A DNA stretch of 64,000 bases. It comes from Owenia fusiformis (lineage: Eukaryota > Annelida > Polychaeta > Sabellida > Oweniidae). The translations under genes and the position numbers were made by a program. This document shows, piece after piece, positions 35,529-45,300 of this stretch. Below the pieces are notes generated by a model, which ran no database searches, was not told the origin of the DNA, and was given only the letters and a program-made list of their open reading frames with translations. The stretch lies in assembly GCA_903813345.2 (NCBI GenBank), contig CAIIXF020000008.1, forward strand, positions 5,773,341 to 5,837,340. The letters run 5' to 3'. Positions within the stretch are counted from its first letter, which is position 1. Each line of letters begins with the position of its first letter.

Positions 35529-37822
35529 AACTAGACATGTAAATTGAACAAGTTCAATTTAAGACTCCAGATTTCAAACTTTTTTTAAGGTGAGTCATCC
35601 GAAAAACTGTAAGCTGAGTCATGCAGAATAAGCTGAGTCAGCTAGAATATAGACATTTAGACGATGTTATCTTCGACTCCATTGGCTTAACATGGGGATA
35701 TCATCATATCGACTTTTCGAGACTTCAAACCGCTATAACTTTCTAATCAGAAGTTGGATCGAAATTTGGTTTAAAGATTCTGATTCCTGAGAAAATTCTA
35801 CCCTTAATTCATAACTCATACGTTAAATTTGGAAATTTTTTTATTTTGACCTACTTTTCAGACACCATATCTCAAAAGTGGGTCAAAATACTTTCTGACG
35901 GCAGAAGGCTAACACTATAAGCCCACTCTTTGCTACCTGTATACAAAACTTCGAAGCAAATCATTAAAGTGAAATGTCAGAATCGCAAAAATAAGGAAAA
36001 ACTACGAATTTGACCTAGATTTTGACCTAGGCATTTTGGTGTCCAAATTTTAAAGCTAGATAGCCTTCGAGGTCTCCTTCTTTTATAGGCTTTCAGAATG
36101 TTAAGCTGTACTCAGTTTATATCTGGTATTTTACACTTCAAAAAAATATTTTTTCTCATTGACATAACATAGGGCACCAAATTTAGCGATTTTTGAGCTT
36201 TCAAAACGCCATAACTTCCGAACCGAAAGTCGGATTGAAATTTGGTTTACACATTTGGATTCCTGGGAAAATTCTACCCTTAATTCATGGCTCACATGTT
36301 AAATTTGGAGAACTTTTTATTTTGACCTACTTTTCGGACACCATATCTCAAAAGTGGGTCAAAATACTTTCTGACGGCAAAAGGCTAACACTATAAGCAC
36401 ACTCTTTGCTACCTGTATACAAAATTTTGAAGTAAATTATTAAAGTGTAGTGTCAGAATCGCAAAAATAAGGAAAAACTATGAATTTGACCTAGATTTTG
36501 ACCTAGGCATTTTGGTGTCCAAATTTTGATGCTAGGTAGCTTTTGAGGTCCCCTTCTTGTGCAGGCATTCATCATGCTAAGCTATACGCAGTCTATATCT
36601 CGTATTTTACACTTCAAAAAAATATTTTTTCCCATTGACTTAACATTGGACACAAATTTCGTGATTTTTGAGCTTTCAAAACGCCATAACTTTCGAACCG
36701 GAAGTCGGATTGAAATTTGGTTTGCAGATTCGGATTCCTGAGAAAATTCTACCCTTAATTCATAACTCATAAGTTAAATTATGAGAAATTTTTATTTTGA
36801 CCTACTTTACGGACACCATATCTCAAAAGTGGGTCAAAATACTTTCTGACGGCAAAAGGCTCTCACTATTAGCACACTCTTTGCTACCTGTATACAAAAT
36901 TTTGAAGCAAATCCTAAAAGTGTAGTGCCAGATTCGCAAAAATAAGGAAAAACTATGAATTTGACCTAGATTTTGACCTAGGCATTTTGGTGTCCAAATT
37001 TTGAAGCTAGGTAGCTTTTGAGGTCCCCTTCTTTTATGGGCATTCATTATGTTAAGCTGTGCTCAGTCTATATCTTGTATTTTACACTTCGAAAAAGTCT
37101 TTTTTCCCATTGGCTTTACATGGGCACCAAATTTAGCAATTTCAAAACGCTATAGCTTCCGAACCGGAAGTCAGATCGAAATTTGGTTTGCAGATTTAGA
37201 TTCCTGAGGAAATTTTACACTTATTTCATAACTCATACGTTGAATTTGGAGAATTTTTTCGTTCGACCTACTTTCCGGACGCAATATCTCAAAATCGGTA
37301 AAAGTAATTAAAAAATTGATTACTCAACGTCGAATCGTCTTTTTCTTGGCTACACGTTGAAAAAAAAATTTTGAAAAAATATTGAAAAATGACAGAGATA
37401 ATTGACAAAATGATAATTTGACCTAGATTTTGACCTTTGACCTAGATAAAAATTTGACCTAATTTCCCAGAAACTAGGTCTCATTACCTATTTAACCATG
37501 TAAGCAGATTTCAGAAAGTCCCTCTAGTTGCTGAGAAAACGCGCAAAGAAAGAATAATAATAATAAGAAAACTGGCAAAAGCAATAGACTCCAGATTTTC
37601 AATCTGGAGTCTAATAATAATAAAACTGGCAAAAGCAATAGACTCCAGATTTTCAATCTGGAGTCTAATAAGAATACTGGCAAAAACAATAGACTCCAGA
37701 TTTTCAATCTGGAGTCTAATAAGAAAACTGGCAAAAGCAATAGACTCCAGATTTTCATCTGGAGTCTAATAATAAGAAAACTGACGAAAACAATAGACTC
37801 CAGATTTCATCTGGAGTCTAAT
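35529..37822 (+). repeat. Array unit 9, four monomers and stacked 3' hairpins
   Basis: Same head class as unit 8. Monomer starts at about 35740, 36213, 36690 and 37150. The unit ends in five consecutive hairpins (37586-37819), after which the array stops. Confidence 0.8.
37586..37819. repeat. Five stacked 3'-end hairpins
   Basis: Hairpins of AGACTCCAGAT/ATCTGGAGTCT lie at 37586-37612, 37640-37666, 37691-37717, 37742-37767 and 37795-37819, every 51-54 bp. Each is preceded by AAACTGRCRAAARCAATAGA-like sequence. The last two have shortened loops. The minus-strand ORF across them (37492-37758) is a repeat artefact. Confidence 0.9.
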
Positions 37823-38502
37823 AAAAAAAATAAAAAAATAAAAATAAACCCAGTACTAAAACTAAACCATGTAAACTGCTAAGATGACGTCATTTATATC
37901 CGGGATTGCTTTGCAAACTCCACACAACAGACTGTCCCAGCTTTTCTCCTGCTTTCTCCTGATGCAATTCATACATTACTCGGAGATTACTGTCAAACGT
38001 TCCAAGTTTTACAATTTTAGCATGTTTATTACGATCTAATTCCTGCCAGTATCAATGAATAAATCTATTGACCAACAGATTGGAAATATGTATTCCAGCG
38101 ATACCCTCATTTTGACGAAAGAATGGTACAAATATGTCCACTAATTATCGAGATATCGTGTAGAAAAATCGAAGAAAGACATCGCTTAAGAAATTTCTAG
38201 ACTGAACTGTTCACGCTCGCAAGTGGCATCTCCATCTCCATATATGGGCAAAAAGGTGGAGTTAACAATAAGCAATGCAGGGATTGACACGATTGACACG
38301 AAGAAGTCTCGATGAATCTCGCTTAAACTCCGCCCCTTCTTCGTGAAAAATCACGTGAATTCCGGCTTTTGCTGGGACATATCCGGGCATCTCGGCTTCG
38401 AACCCAATCAGAAGTTTCAATTTTGACTGGCGCCGCATACATTATCTCAAGTCTCACCCAATATTTTTATGTATACGTTAATAAAAAGTCTTCATTTTAA
38501 GA
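37823..38502. other. Non-coding spacer with a consensus CRE
   Basis: No ORF. A perfect TGACGTCA (CREB/ATF) word lies at 37885-37892, but no gene start is visible nearby, so its relevance is unproven. Confidence 0.4.
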
Positions 38503-39280
38503 TTGGCAAGTTATTTGTCGAACAGGGAAACTTTTAAACAGAAAGGGTTTATCAATGATCTATACAATCTGGCTGAAAAATATGAATATATACCAGACCA
38601 AATTCAACAATTCATCTGTAATGGCAAATATCTGATTAAGGAGAAGTGGAGACTGCTTACTAAATCCCAAATTCATATTTTTGAGGAGAAAAAATGGCAA
38701 GAAAGCTGCCAGCAGAATGTCTCTTTACAATATTTTCGTAACGTCCATACAAACCTCAGCCCAAGCATAATGTGGGAATTGGGTAGACAATTCCCAAAAT
38801 GCACTTGGAATTTAGGCAATCTCATTCATTTATCCTTACCCAATGTATATGAAAAGAAGTGTAAAATGTGTGACATCATTATTATTACCAATGAGTTCAT
38901 ACATAATCGTGCATTACCTATTGCATTGCCAAAATACCAGAATTATCTGTGAGAGAGACGAACTTTTTAATTTCCTAGTCCTAATTTTAGACATAGATAC
39001 TGGTGTCAAGCTGTTTTCTGCTGACACACATGTTTTTATTGATGCCATACTAGGAAGTCAGGCAGATGTTCTCCAACAATTGGATGATGACACATTTTGT
39101 AATTTTTTACTAACTATTGCAAATAAGCTGCAATTTGTGCAGCACTACTTAGTATTTCATGTAAATATTATTCTTACATTTCATGATTATTCTCTGTTGT
39201 ATAAAGTAACTGTATTGTAATTATTATGTTTGTTGCTCCGATTAATTTTCGGGAATAAAAGAAACAATAAACAATAAAAA
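38503..39280 (+). mobile_element. 5'-truncated LINE ORF2 C-terminus with frameshift
   Basis: The frame 38503-38952 (GFINDLYNLAEKYEYIPDQI...FPKCTWNLGNLIHLSLPN) aligns in pattern with GFIPEIQRILAKYEIESLNQ of the minus-strand LINE at 6740-7845. A frameshift near 38890 splits the zinc knuckle: CKMC in the first frame, HYLLHC in the second frame (38843-39220). The 3' end is AT-rich with GGGAATAAAAGAAACAATAA near 39250, the same style of tail as the other copy. Confidence 0.68.
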
Positions 39281-39424
39281 TCCCTTGAAGTTAGAACATT
39301 CACTTTTTGAAAAATCAAAGCATCCAAAAAATGAATGAAATTGTCCGTTTCTTCACAATAAGCCTATAGGCCTATGTATTTCATCACAATCAGTATGCAG
39401 TTATGATTTGGGAAAAGCCCAAAT

Positions 39425-39640
39425 CATCGTTCTCCATGGGATGGGGTGTGATTGCCAATTTTTTTCGGTTTTCAGTCGTGGGGGGTGCGATCGTGGCATA
39501 AACGAGCCAAAAAATTGATTTTAAGATTTGTTTTGAATTACTCAAAAAATCGATGTAACTTCCTTCAAAATTCAGCTAGAAGATTCATATAAAAAGTATT
39601 TTAAAGCTCTTTTCTTCTTCTATCTTCTGTAAAATTCAAA
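39425..39640. mobile_element. Diverged copy of the 13352-13596 repeat
   Basis: GGTTTTCAGTCG, a G-run, GTGCGATCGTGGCATAAA and AAGATTTGTTTTGAATT parallel the element at 13352-13596 over about 180 bp. The GGCGTAGCCAG ends are lost, so this is a truncated copy. Confidence 0.6.
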
Positions 39641-39698
39641 ACCTTTTTTCCTTTTTAATTTCTTTAATTAAAGGCATGACAAAGTGTTGCTATCGGCG

Positions 39699-39780
39699 GC
39701 TGCGATGGCCGAGTGGTTAAGGCGTTGGACTTGAAATCCAATGGGATCTTCCCGCGTAGGTTCGAACCCTACTCGCAGCG
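39699..39780 (+). tRNA. tRNA-Ser (anticodon UGA)
   Basis: An 82-nt cloverleaf. Acceptor stem GCTGCGA/TCGCAGC is perfect. The D-arm lies in TGGCCGAGTGGTTAAGGC. The anticodon stem TTGGA/TCCAA encloses CTTGAAA (anticodon TGA). The long variable arm GGGATCTTCCC is typical of tRNA-Ser. The T-arm is GTAGG-TTCGAAC-CCTAC, with discriminator G. Box A and box B promoters are intact, and a T-run at about 39787-39790 can end RNA polymerase III transcription. CCA is not encoded, as usual in eukaryotes. It should be functional. Confidence 0.96.
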
Positions 39781-39790
39781 TAACTATTTT

Positions 39791-40114
39791 GTCGGTATCA
39801 TCGATCATCTTTATATAGAGAAGGAACGATACTCATAGCATCTCCCTCTCTAAGGATACAGATGGAGAGGGCGTGTCAAGAGATGGTAAGATCTTAGGAA
39901 AGAGACAAGTTGCTTTGCTTTTCAGGCTTTTGCAATTACTTTCAAATTAAAGTGAATGTTTAAACGTCTATTGAATAAATTGTACTTTTCTGCATTTTAG
40001 TCAATAAATTCCACATTTGAACAGAGATATATTTTACAGAAAACAAAGTTAGGATTGAAAGTTTAAAAGCTTTCTTCCAACATTTTTACTCTCTTTTTTC
40101 ATTTAATTCCTTTA
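39791..40114. other. tRNA downstream spacer
   Basis: No gene or repeat is recognised between the tRNA and the MITE. It ends in the TA target dinucleotide at 40113-40114. Confidence 0.4.
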
Positions 40115-40503
40115 GAGTCCATTTCACTGTTTAATTGCGTCAGTAAAAGCTAAAAAATAAGAAATCAAAATATCATTTTGCAATAATATATGGAAAAATA
40201 TATTCCTATTGTACATGAATGACATTTGTATATCTTGGATTGCTTCTACTTTGGCTTATAAAATGTGTGGCCTCTTATATTTGGATGCTTCTCTGCCATG
40301 TTATTTTCAATAAGATTAACATGGCTGAAATTCTTCAAATTACAAGACGGCACAGGCTTATTGCACAAAAAACTAAAAAATCTGAATACAAATGTCATAT
40401 ATGTGCATTATGACTATACTTTTCCATATTATTATTGCACAATGGTCTCCAAATTTCTTATTTTTGCCGTTCTACTGACGCAATGAAACAGTGAAATGGA
40501 CTC
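40115..40503. mobile_element. MITE (389 bp) with GAGTCCATTTCACTG ends, copy 1
   Basis: GAGTCCATTTCACTGTTT at 40115 is matched by its inverted copy ending at 40503. The similarity continues through the RTTGCGTCAGTA block and TTGCAATAATATATGG. TA flanks both sides (40113-40114, 40504-40505), as for Tc1/mariner-type insertions. Small ORFs inside (40219-40413, 40265-40486) also occur in the copy at 51041-51431 but simply follow the repeat. No transposase. Confidence 0.82.
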
Positions 40504-40550
40504 TACCAATGCCATGCCAGATCATAGTTTTTTTGTTGTAACTACAAGTA

Positions 40551-40599
40551 GCTGTGATGGCCTAGTTGTAAAGGCGTTGGATTTGAAATCCAATGGGTG
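40551..40599 (+). pseudogene. tRNA-Ser 5'-half pseudogene
   Basis: GCTGTGATGGCCTAGTTGTA through TTGGATTTGAAATCCAATGGG matches the 5' acceptor strand, D-arm and anticodon arm of the tRNA at 39699, with several substitutions and a lost D-loop base. The variable arm, T-arm and 3' acceptor strand are gone, so it is not a tRNA gene. It may be a retro-copied fragment or the head of a tRNA-derived SINE. Confidence 0.8.
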
Positions 40600-40990
40600 C
40601 AAAATTCTCATTTTCTGAGGCACAAATCAGAAAAAACAATACTATAATTGTGATCTACGAATTTTAGGAGGCCCAAATCAGAAAAATGATTCTATATTTG
40701 CATTCTACTCTAAATTACCTTTCATTTGAGTATAATAAAGCTATACTTCAGAAATATATCTATCTGAGGCACAAATCAGAAAAACAATTCCATATTTGTG
40801 ATAGGCTACCCTAAATTTCCTTCAATTTGAGTATAATGTAGCCATACTTTGAAAAGATCAGAAAATAATTGCGAAATCCCACATAAAGCGGCCATTTTGA
40901 ATTTTACGAGACCCAAATTAGAAAAAGATACAACATTTGCAATCTACTTTAATTCGCTTTCATTTGAGTATAATAAAGCTCAAAATTAAT
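40600..40990 (+). repeat. Imperfect tandem repeat of ~100-150 bp
   Basis: Three to four diverged copies of GAGGCACAAATCAGAAAAA ... TTTCATTTGAGTATAATAAA, starting near 40619, 40671, 40763 and 40910. Non-coding. Confidence 0.65.
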
Positions 40991-41384
40991 GCAAATTCCT
41001 GTTTTCCCGACCGCCCATACACAGCCCTTGGGGGTCGGACTAAAAAACTCGGAATATATGTGACAAAGATAGATGTTGTGAATAATTTATTGCGTAAAAC
41101 TATTCACCAATGTGCATCTTTCCACTAATTTTGAAGCAAATCCGTCCATTAGTATCCAAGTTATCTTAAGGACTGACGGTCGGACGGGCAGACGGACTGA
41201 CGGACGGATGGAGAACTTCACTTTATCCCTACCGAACTTCGTTCGTTTGAGATAAACATACTGATGAAAATAATCTTCAAAAAATTAGTGAGACATAATT
41301 GGCATCACTTACTTAATTAATTAAATTTTTGAAGGTTATTATATTGTACAAACCCAGCAATTCTTTGAAGCTAAAAGACTCTTT
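40991..41384. repeat. Repeat-type sequence with GACGGACGG motif
   Basis: The region contains CAAATCCGTCCATTAGTATC and an imperfect (GACGGACGGAY)n stretch at about 41172-41212, followed by a short palindrome GAACTTCGTTCG. It resembles the end of a dispersed repeat. No gene is seen. Confidence 0.4.
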
Positions 41385-41640
41385 TGCTTTCTCAAGCCGT
41401 AACATCACGACTTAATTTGACCAACTCATTCTGGTTTTCGAAAGCCTGTATGATTGGACTTGATTCATTAACAAGGTTCATATCTGTATTGGAGTCTTCC
41501 CCACGTGTCTGGCCATCTTTGGTCGCCTTCCCACTACGATTTCCATTACCGGCTGAAAATATGCAGAATGATGTTACTAATAAATGTCCATTCTGGCTTT
41601 TGAATGATTGGACTTGATTCAACAAACAACAACAAATGAT
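41385..41640. repeat. Short duplication before the LINE
   Basis: ATGATTGGACTTGATTCA occurs at about 41451 and about 41604, each with a neighbouring CATTCTGG/ATTCTGGCTTTTGAA block, i.e. a ~155-bp-spaced duplication. The LINE ORF1 frame opens at the second copy. A minus-strand ORF (41392-41664) has no recognised motif. Confidence 0.5.
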
Positions 41641-42177
41641 AGAATTATACGTGACAAGGCACAAATCAAAGAAATTCTTAGCTCAGGTCTTAACATCCAT
41701 AATGTCTCTATCACGAGAGCAGTCAGATTAGGAGAAAAAAGACAAAGGCCTAGATTATTATTAGTAGTTTTGGAAAATACAGAGATCAAAGCTCGAATAT
41801 TGAGTGAGTCTAGGAAATTACATAATACTCCTACTTTCAGCAATATATATATCACACCAGACCAGACCCCCAAGGACAGACAGGAAAACAGGAAGCTACG
41901 GGAGGAACTCAAACGGAGAAGAGAGGCAGGAGAAGAGGACATCATCATAAGGAGAGGCAAAATAATACGACAACAGCGCCCACCTAGATTCAGAGCCCCA
42001 CCCGCACCATCACGTACCAGGAGCCCCACATCAACAGCCCCAGGAAGCCCTAAGGGCCCATCAAAGGGACAAAACAGCATCGAGAAATCCGCCCCGGGTA
42101 GCCCATCTACCCTCCCACAAGCTAGGAACAACAATGTAGTCCCATTAAAAGATGCACCCCCCCTCCCACTGAATTAA
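41608..42177 (+). CDS. LINE ORF1 protein, C-terminal part
   Basis: A 189-codon frame with a basic/acidic helix (TPKDRQENRKLREELKRRRE) followed by a proline/serine-rich tail. The stretch before the helix (RPRLLLVVLENTEIKARILS) looks like an RNA-recognition-type fold fragment as in CR1 ORF1 proteins. ORF1 proteins of this class bind LINE RNA and act as chaperones. The frame is open upstream of the first ATG, so the N-terminus may be truncated. It is followed, after ~170 bp in another frame, by ORF2. Confidence 0.65.
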   Translation: MDLIQQTTTNDRIIRDKAQIKEILSSGLNIHNVSITRAVRLGEKRQRPRLLLVVLENTEIKARILSESRKLHNTPTFSNIYITPDQTPKDRQENRKLREELKRRREAGEEDIIIRRGKIIRQQRPPRFRAPPAPSRTRSPTSTAPGSPKGPSKGQNSIEKSAPGSPSTLPQARNNNVVPLKDAPPLPLN

Positions 42178-42350
42178 CACTTCCACCACCAGTTAAAACA
42201 CCAGTGAAAACAAGTACCAAGGAAAACCCGTGTCTTGACACACCCCTAACACCAAAGACACCCAAACAGGCTGGTGCAGGAGCCCCATCAACCCAGTGAC
42301 AATCACAACATCAAGCCTCTCAGAATAAGAATGGAAATTCAACAAAGGAC

Positions 42351-45300
42351 AATAATTTAAGCATTTTATATACCAATGCAGACACTCTGACTAATCAAAT
42401 GGAAGAATTACTACTACGAGTAGATCATCACAACCCAGATGTTATTATGATTACTGAGGTGTTACCCAAACTAAGGAGTGATATCATTGGTGAGGAAATT
42501 TTTAAACTAGATAATTACAAAACACTTAGCAACTTTGATACCGTTGATCAAACTGACATTAGAGGAATAATTGTCTACATAAAGTCTGGTGTGGATTTCA
42601 AAGAAGAGCAGTTTGGAGACTTCAATGAAAGTAAATGGTTATCCATAAATGGAAATGGGGCAAATAGCCTACTTTTAGGATGTATATACAGGAGCCCTAA
42701 CTCCACACTTGTAAATAGTCTTAAACTTCACAAACAATTAGAAGATGCATGTAAATTGAACAATAACATGATAATGGTTGGAGATTTCAACTACTCAAAA
42801 ATAGATTGGACCCTAATGGAATCAACTGACAGTGTGAATCACCCATCGCATAATCTTGTAACATGTATCGAAGATAATTTTCTTAATCAACATGCCACAG
42901 AACCGACACGCTATAGAGGAACTGACCAACCTAGTATATGTGACTTGATCATCACATCTAAGGACGAACTTATTGAAAACTTTGAACATTTGCCAAGCTT
43001 GGGCTTAAAGGGTGACGCATATCGTTTAGCAAATCGAACGCTCGTTTCTGGTGTTGCTCACCGTTTAGTATAAAAGGCCCGATCCCGGAATAATACTCAA
43101 GGGTTCACAGGTTCGAGTTCGTTGTGTCAACACCTGTAACTGTTATAGAGCATAAGTATATTATAGATCGTCACACATTTATAAAAGGGTTATTTTTATT
43201 TTGAAATATCAATTCCACATTTATGGGTGAAGTTTCAGGATCTTCTATTTGTGTATAATAAGGAAAAATTGGCATCTAAATTTCTCCATAACGTAATAGC
43301 ACACAGCTTGGCATATGAAATAGCCCAGGGAAATAGCCTATCCTACAAATGAAACAAAGCAAGACAAACCGGTTTCTAATACAAGGATTTATATTGGCTG
43401 TTGTACATGTATTCTTTGAACGCAATCACTCTTTGGATAACGTTTTCAAAATCATTATAAACGGATTACTTTATCTCAAAGACAATTTCAATAAACTGGA
43501 TTTTACAGAACTCCCCTTATTTCTTAAAAATGGACTGATCCAGTTGATTCGCCTGGAGCCGCCATATTGTTTTTATACGGGATGCTAATCGGAACCCTTT
43601 AAGTGATCATGTGTGTTTACAATTAACAACTGAATGTCCTGTACATATTAAACAACAACACTACAAACCAAAATTTATATACAACAAGGGGAATTACGAG
43701 AAAATGAATGCTGAGCTTGGAAAAGTAGACTGGGAAGCACAATTTGAAAACAAAACTGTAGAAGAAGCATGGACATACTTCTCTGAGAAATATAACAGTA
43801 CAGCATCTTGAAGGAATGTGTGCCTAAGTCAACTAAAAGAAGGAAGGATAAAAGGAAGGAGAAATGGATCAATAAAACAGTGATTAAAATGAGCAAAAAG
43901 AAATATAGGTACTGGAAATGATATAAGGAAACAAAAACCCAGATGAATCTTAAGAAATATAATGACTGTAGAAACGACCTACGTGAATACACCCGAAATT
44001 TGAGCTATGGATATGAGAAAGACATTGCCAAGAATGTGAAGAAAAACAATAAGAAGTTTTGGCAATACACTCAGTCCAAAAGGCAAAATAAAGAAGATAT
44101 CAGCGAATTGATAACCAGTGACAACAGATTAGCCTCAACTGACAAGGAGAAAGCAACAGCTCTCAACCAACAATTCGCAAGTATATTTACTGATGAACTA
44201 TTAAATGACATTCCCAAACTTGAAAAACAAAATTATACATCAGCCCTACAGGATGTTGAAATTAATCAAGAATTAGTAACCGATAAACTGTTGAATTTAA
44301 ATGTCAATAAGTCACCGGGACCTGATGGCTTCCATCCCCGCCCACTAAAAGAGACAGCTAAAATCATAGCAACCCCACTTACACTACTATATAAGATGTC
44401 ACTCCAAACTGGGGAGATTCCACAAGGCTGGAAAAATGCCAACATAACTCCAATCTTCAAAATCAACAGTGCCAAAAATGGACTTCGAAAATCGGAAGCA
44501 ATGAAGATTCCAGCTAATTATAGACCAGTAAGCTTAACATCAATTGTGGTCAAGATTATAGAAAGGATCGTTCGTGACGCTGTGGTTAAGCACCTCCAAG
44601 ATAACGACTTACTCACTGAAGACCAGTTCGGATTTGTCCCTGGCAGATCCACCGTGTTGCAACTTTTATCCTACTTGGAAACAATCACAGGAATACTAGA
44701 CGAAGAGGAACCGGTAGATAGCATTTACACAGATTTTAGTAAAGCGTTTGATTCCGTGCCCCACGCAAGGTTACTACACAAACTGAAGGCATATGGCATA
44801 CAGGGAAATGTCCACAGATGGATAACTTCGTTCCTAACAGGAAGGCTCCAAAGGGTAACAGTAAATAATGATACATCACCATGAACACCTGTAAAGTCTG
44901 GTATACCTCAAGGGACCTGCCTTGGGCCATCCCTATTCGCCATATTTATTAACGACATGCCAAAAGAGACTGTAAATAAAATATTTATGTATGCTGACGA
45001 CACAAAACTTGTGGGGAAAGTCGGAACATCTGAGCAAAGAAACCAAATGCAAAGAGATATTGATGCCTTAGATCAATGGTCCCAGAAGTGGCAACTACCA
45101 TTTAACTCCTCCAAATGTAAAACCATGCACATGAGAACTAAAAATGTGAATAAACAATATGTAATGAACAATACAGTTCTTCAAGACACAGAAACTGAGA
45201 AGGACCTAGGCCTAAATATAGACAATAAATTGAAATTCCACGAACATACAAGATTAACATCATCTAAGGCCAACAGGATGGTAGGTCTAATAAAAAGAAC

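Larger units (their letters stand above)
22500..37822 (+). repeat. Nine-unit head-to-tail array of composite repeats (Helentron/HINE-like)
   Basis: Nine units start with AACTAGA(T/C) followed by a palindromic TTGAAC(G)AAGTTCAA and then AGACTCCAGAT: 22500, 23909, 25377, 26850, 28673, 30372, 31851, 33460 and 35529. Order in each unit: head; unit-specific microsatellite; CTATCAGGATACCATCAGAT (or a diverged form); one to four copies of a ~475-bp monomer (ACTTCCGAACCGGAAGTCGG ... TGACGGCAAAAGGCTAACA ... TTGACCTAGATTTTGACCTA); a tail with TTCTTGACCTTTGACCTAGA. Some units end in a hairpin made of AGACTCCAGAT and its reverse complement, with TAATAA beyond. The head word AGACTCCAGAT and the hairpin's ATCTGGAGTCT form subterminal inverted repeats. 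Helentron-related INEs are known for this design (palindromic ends, internal tandem repeats plus microsatellite, tandem arrays). That classification is inference. No gene is supported: recurring ORFs are repeat shadows. Confidence 0.85.

Noticed and set aside
37492-37758. 88-codon ORF with repeated KIWSLLLLPVFLLDSRL
   Set aside because: Encoded by the stacked 3' hairpins. No independent evidence for a membrane protein.
22500-37822. CRISPR array
   Set aside because: Repeats are hundreds of bases long, in a eukaryotic genome, without uniform short spacers or cas genes.
37885-37892. Consensus CRE as a promoter element
   Set aside because: No gene start nearby. The next feature is a truncated LINE.
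40219-40486. Two hydrophobic ORFs shared with 51066-51327
   Set aside because: Shared only because both lie in copies of one MITE.
41619-42134. 171-codon minus-strand ORF
   Set aside because: Antisense shadow of LINE ORF1.
43080-43130. Box-B-like GGTTCGAGTTC inside the TTAA element, suggesting a tRNA-derived SINE
   Set aside because: No matching box A or cloverleaf, and the element ends (AGGGT, TTAA) are those of a DNA transposon.
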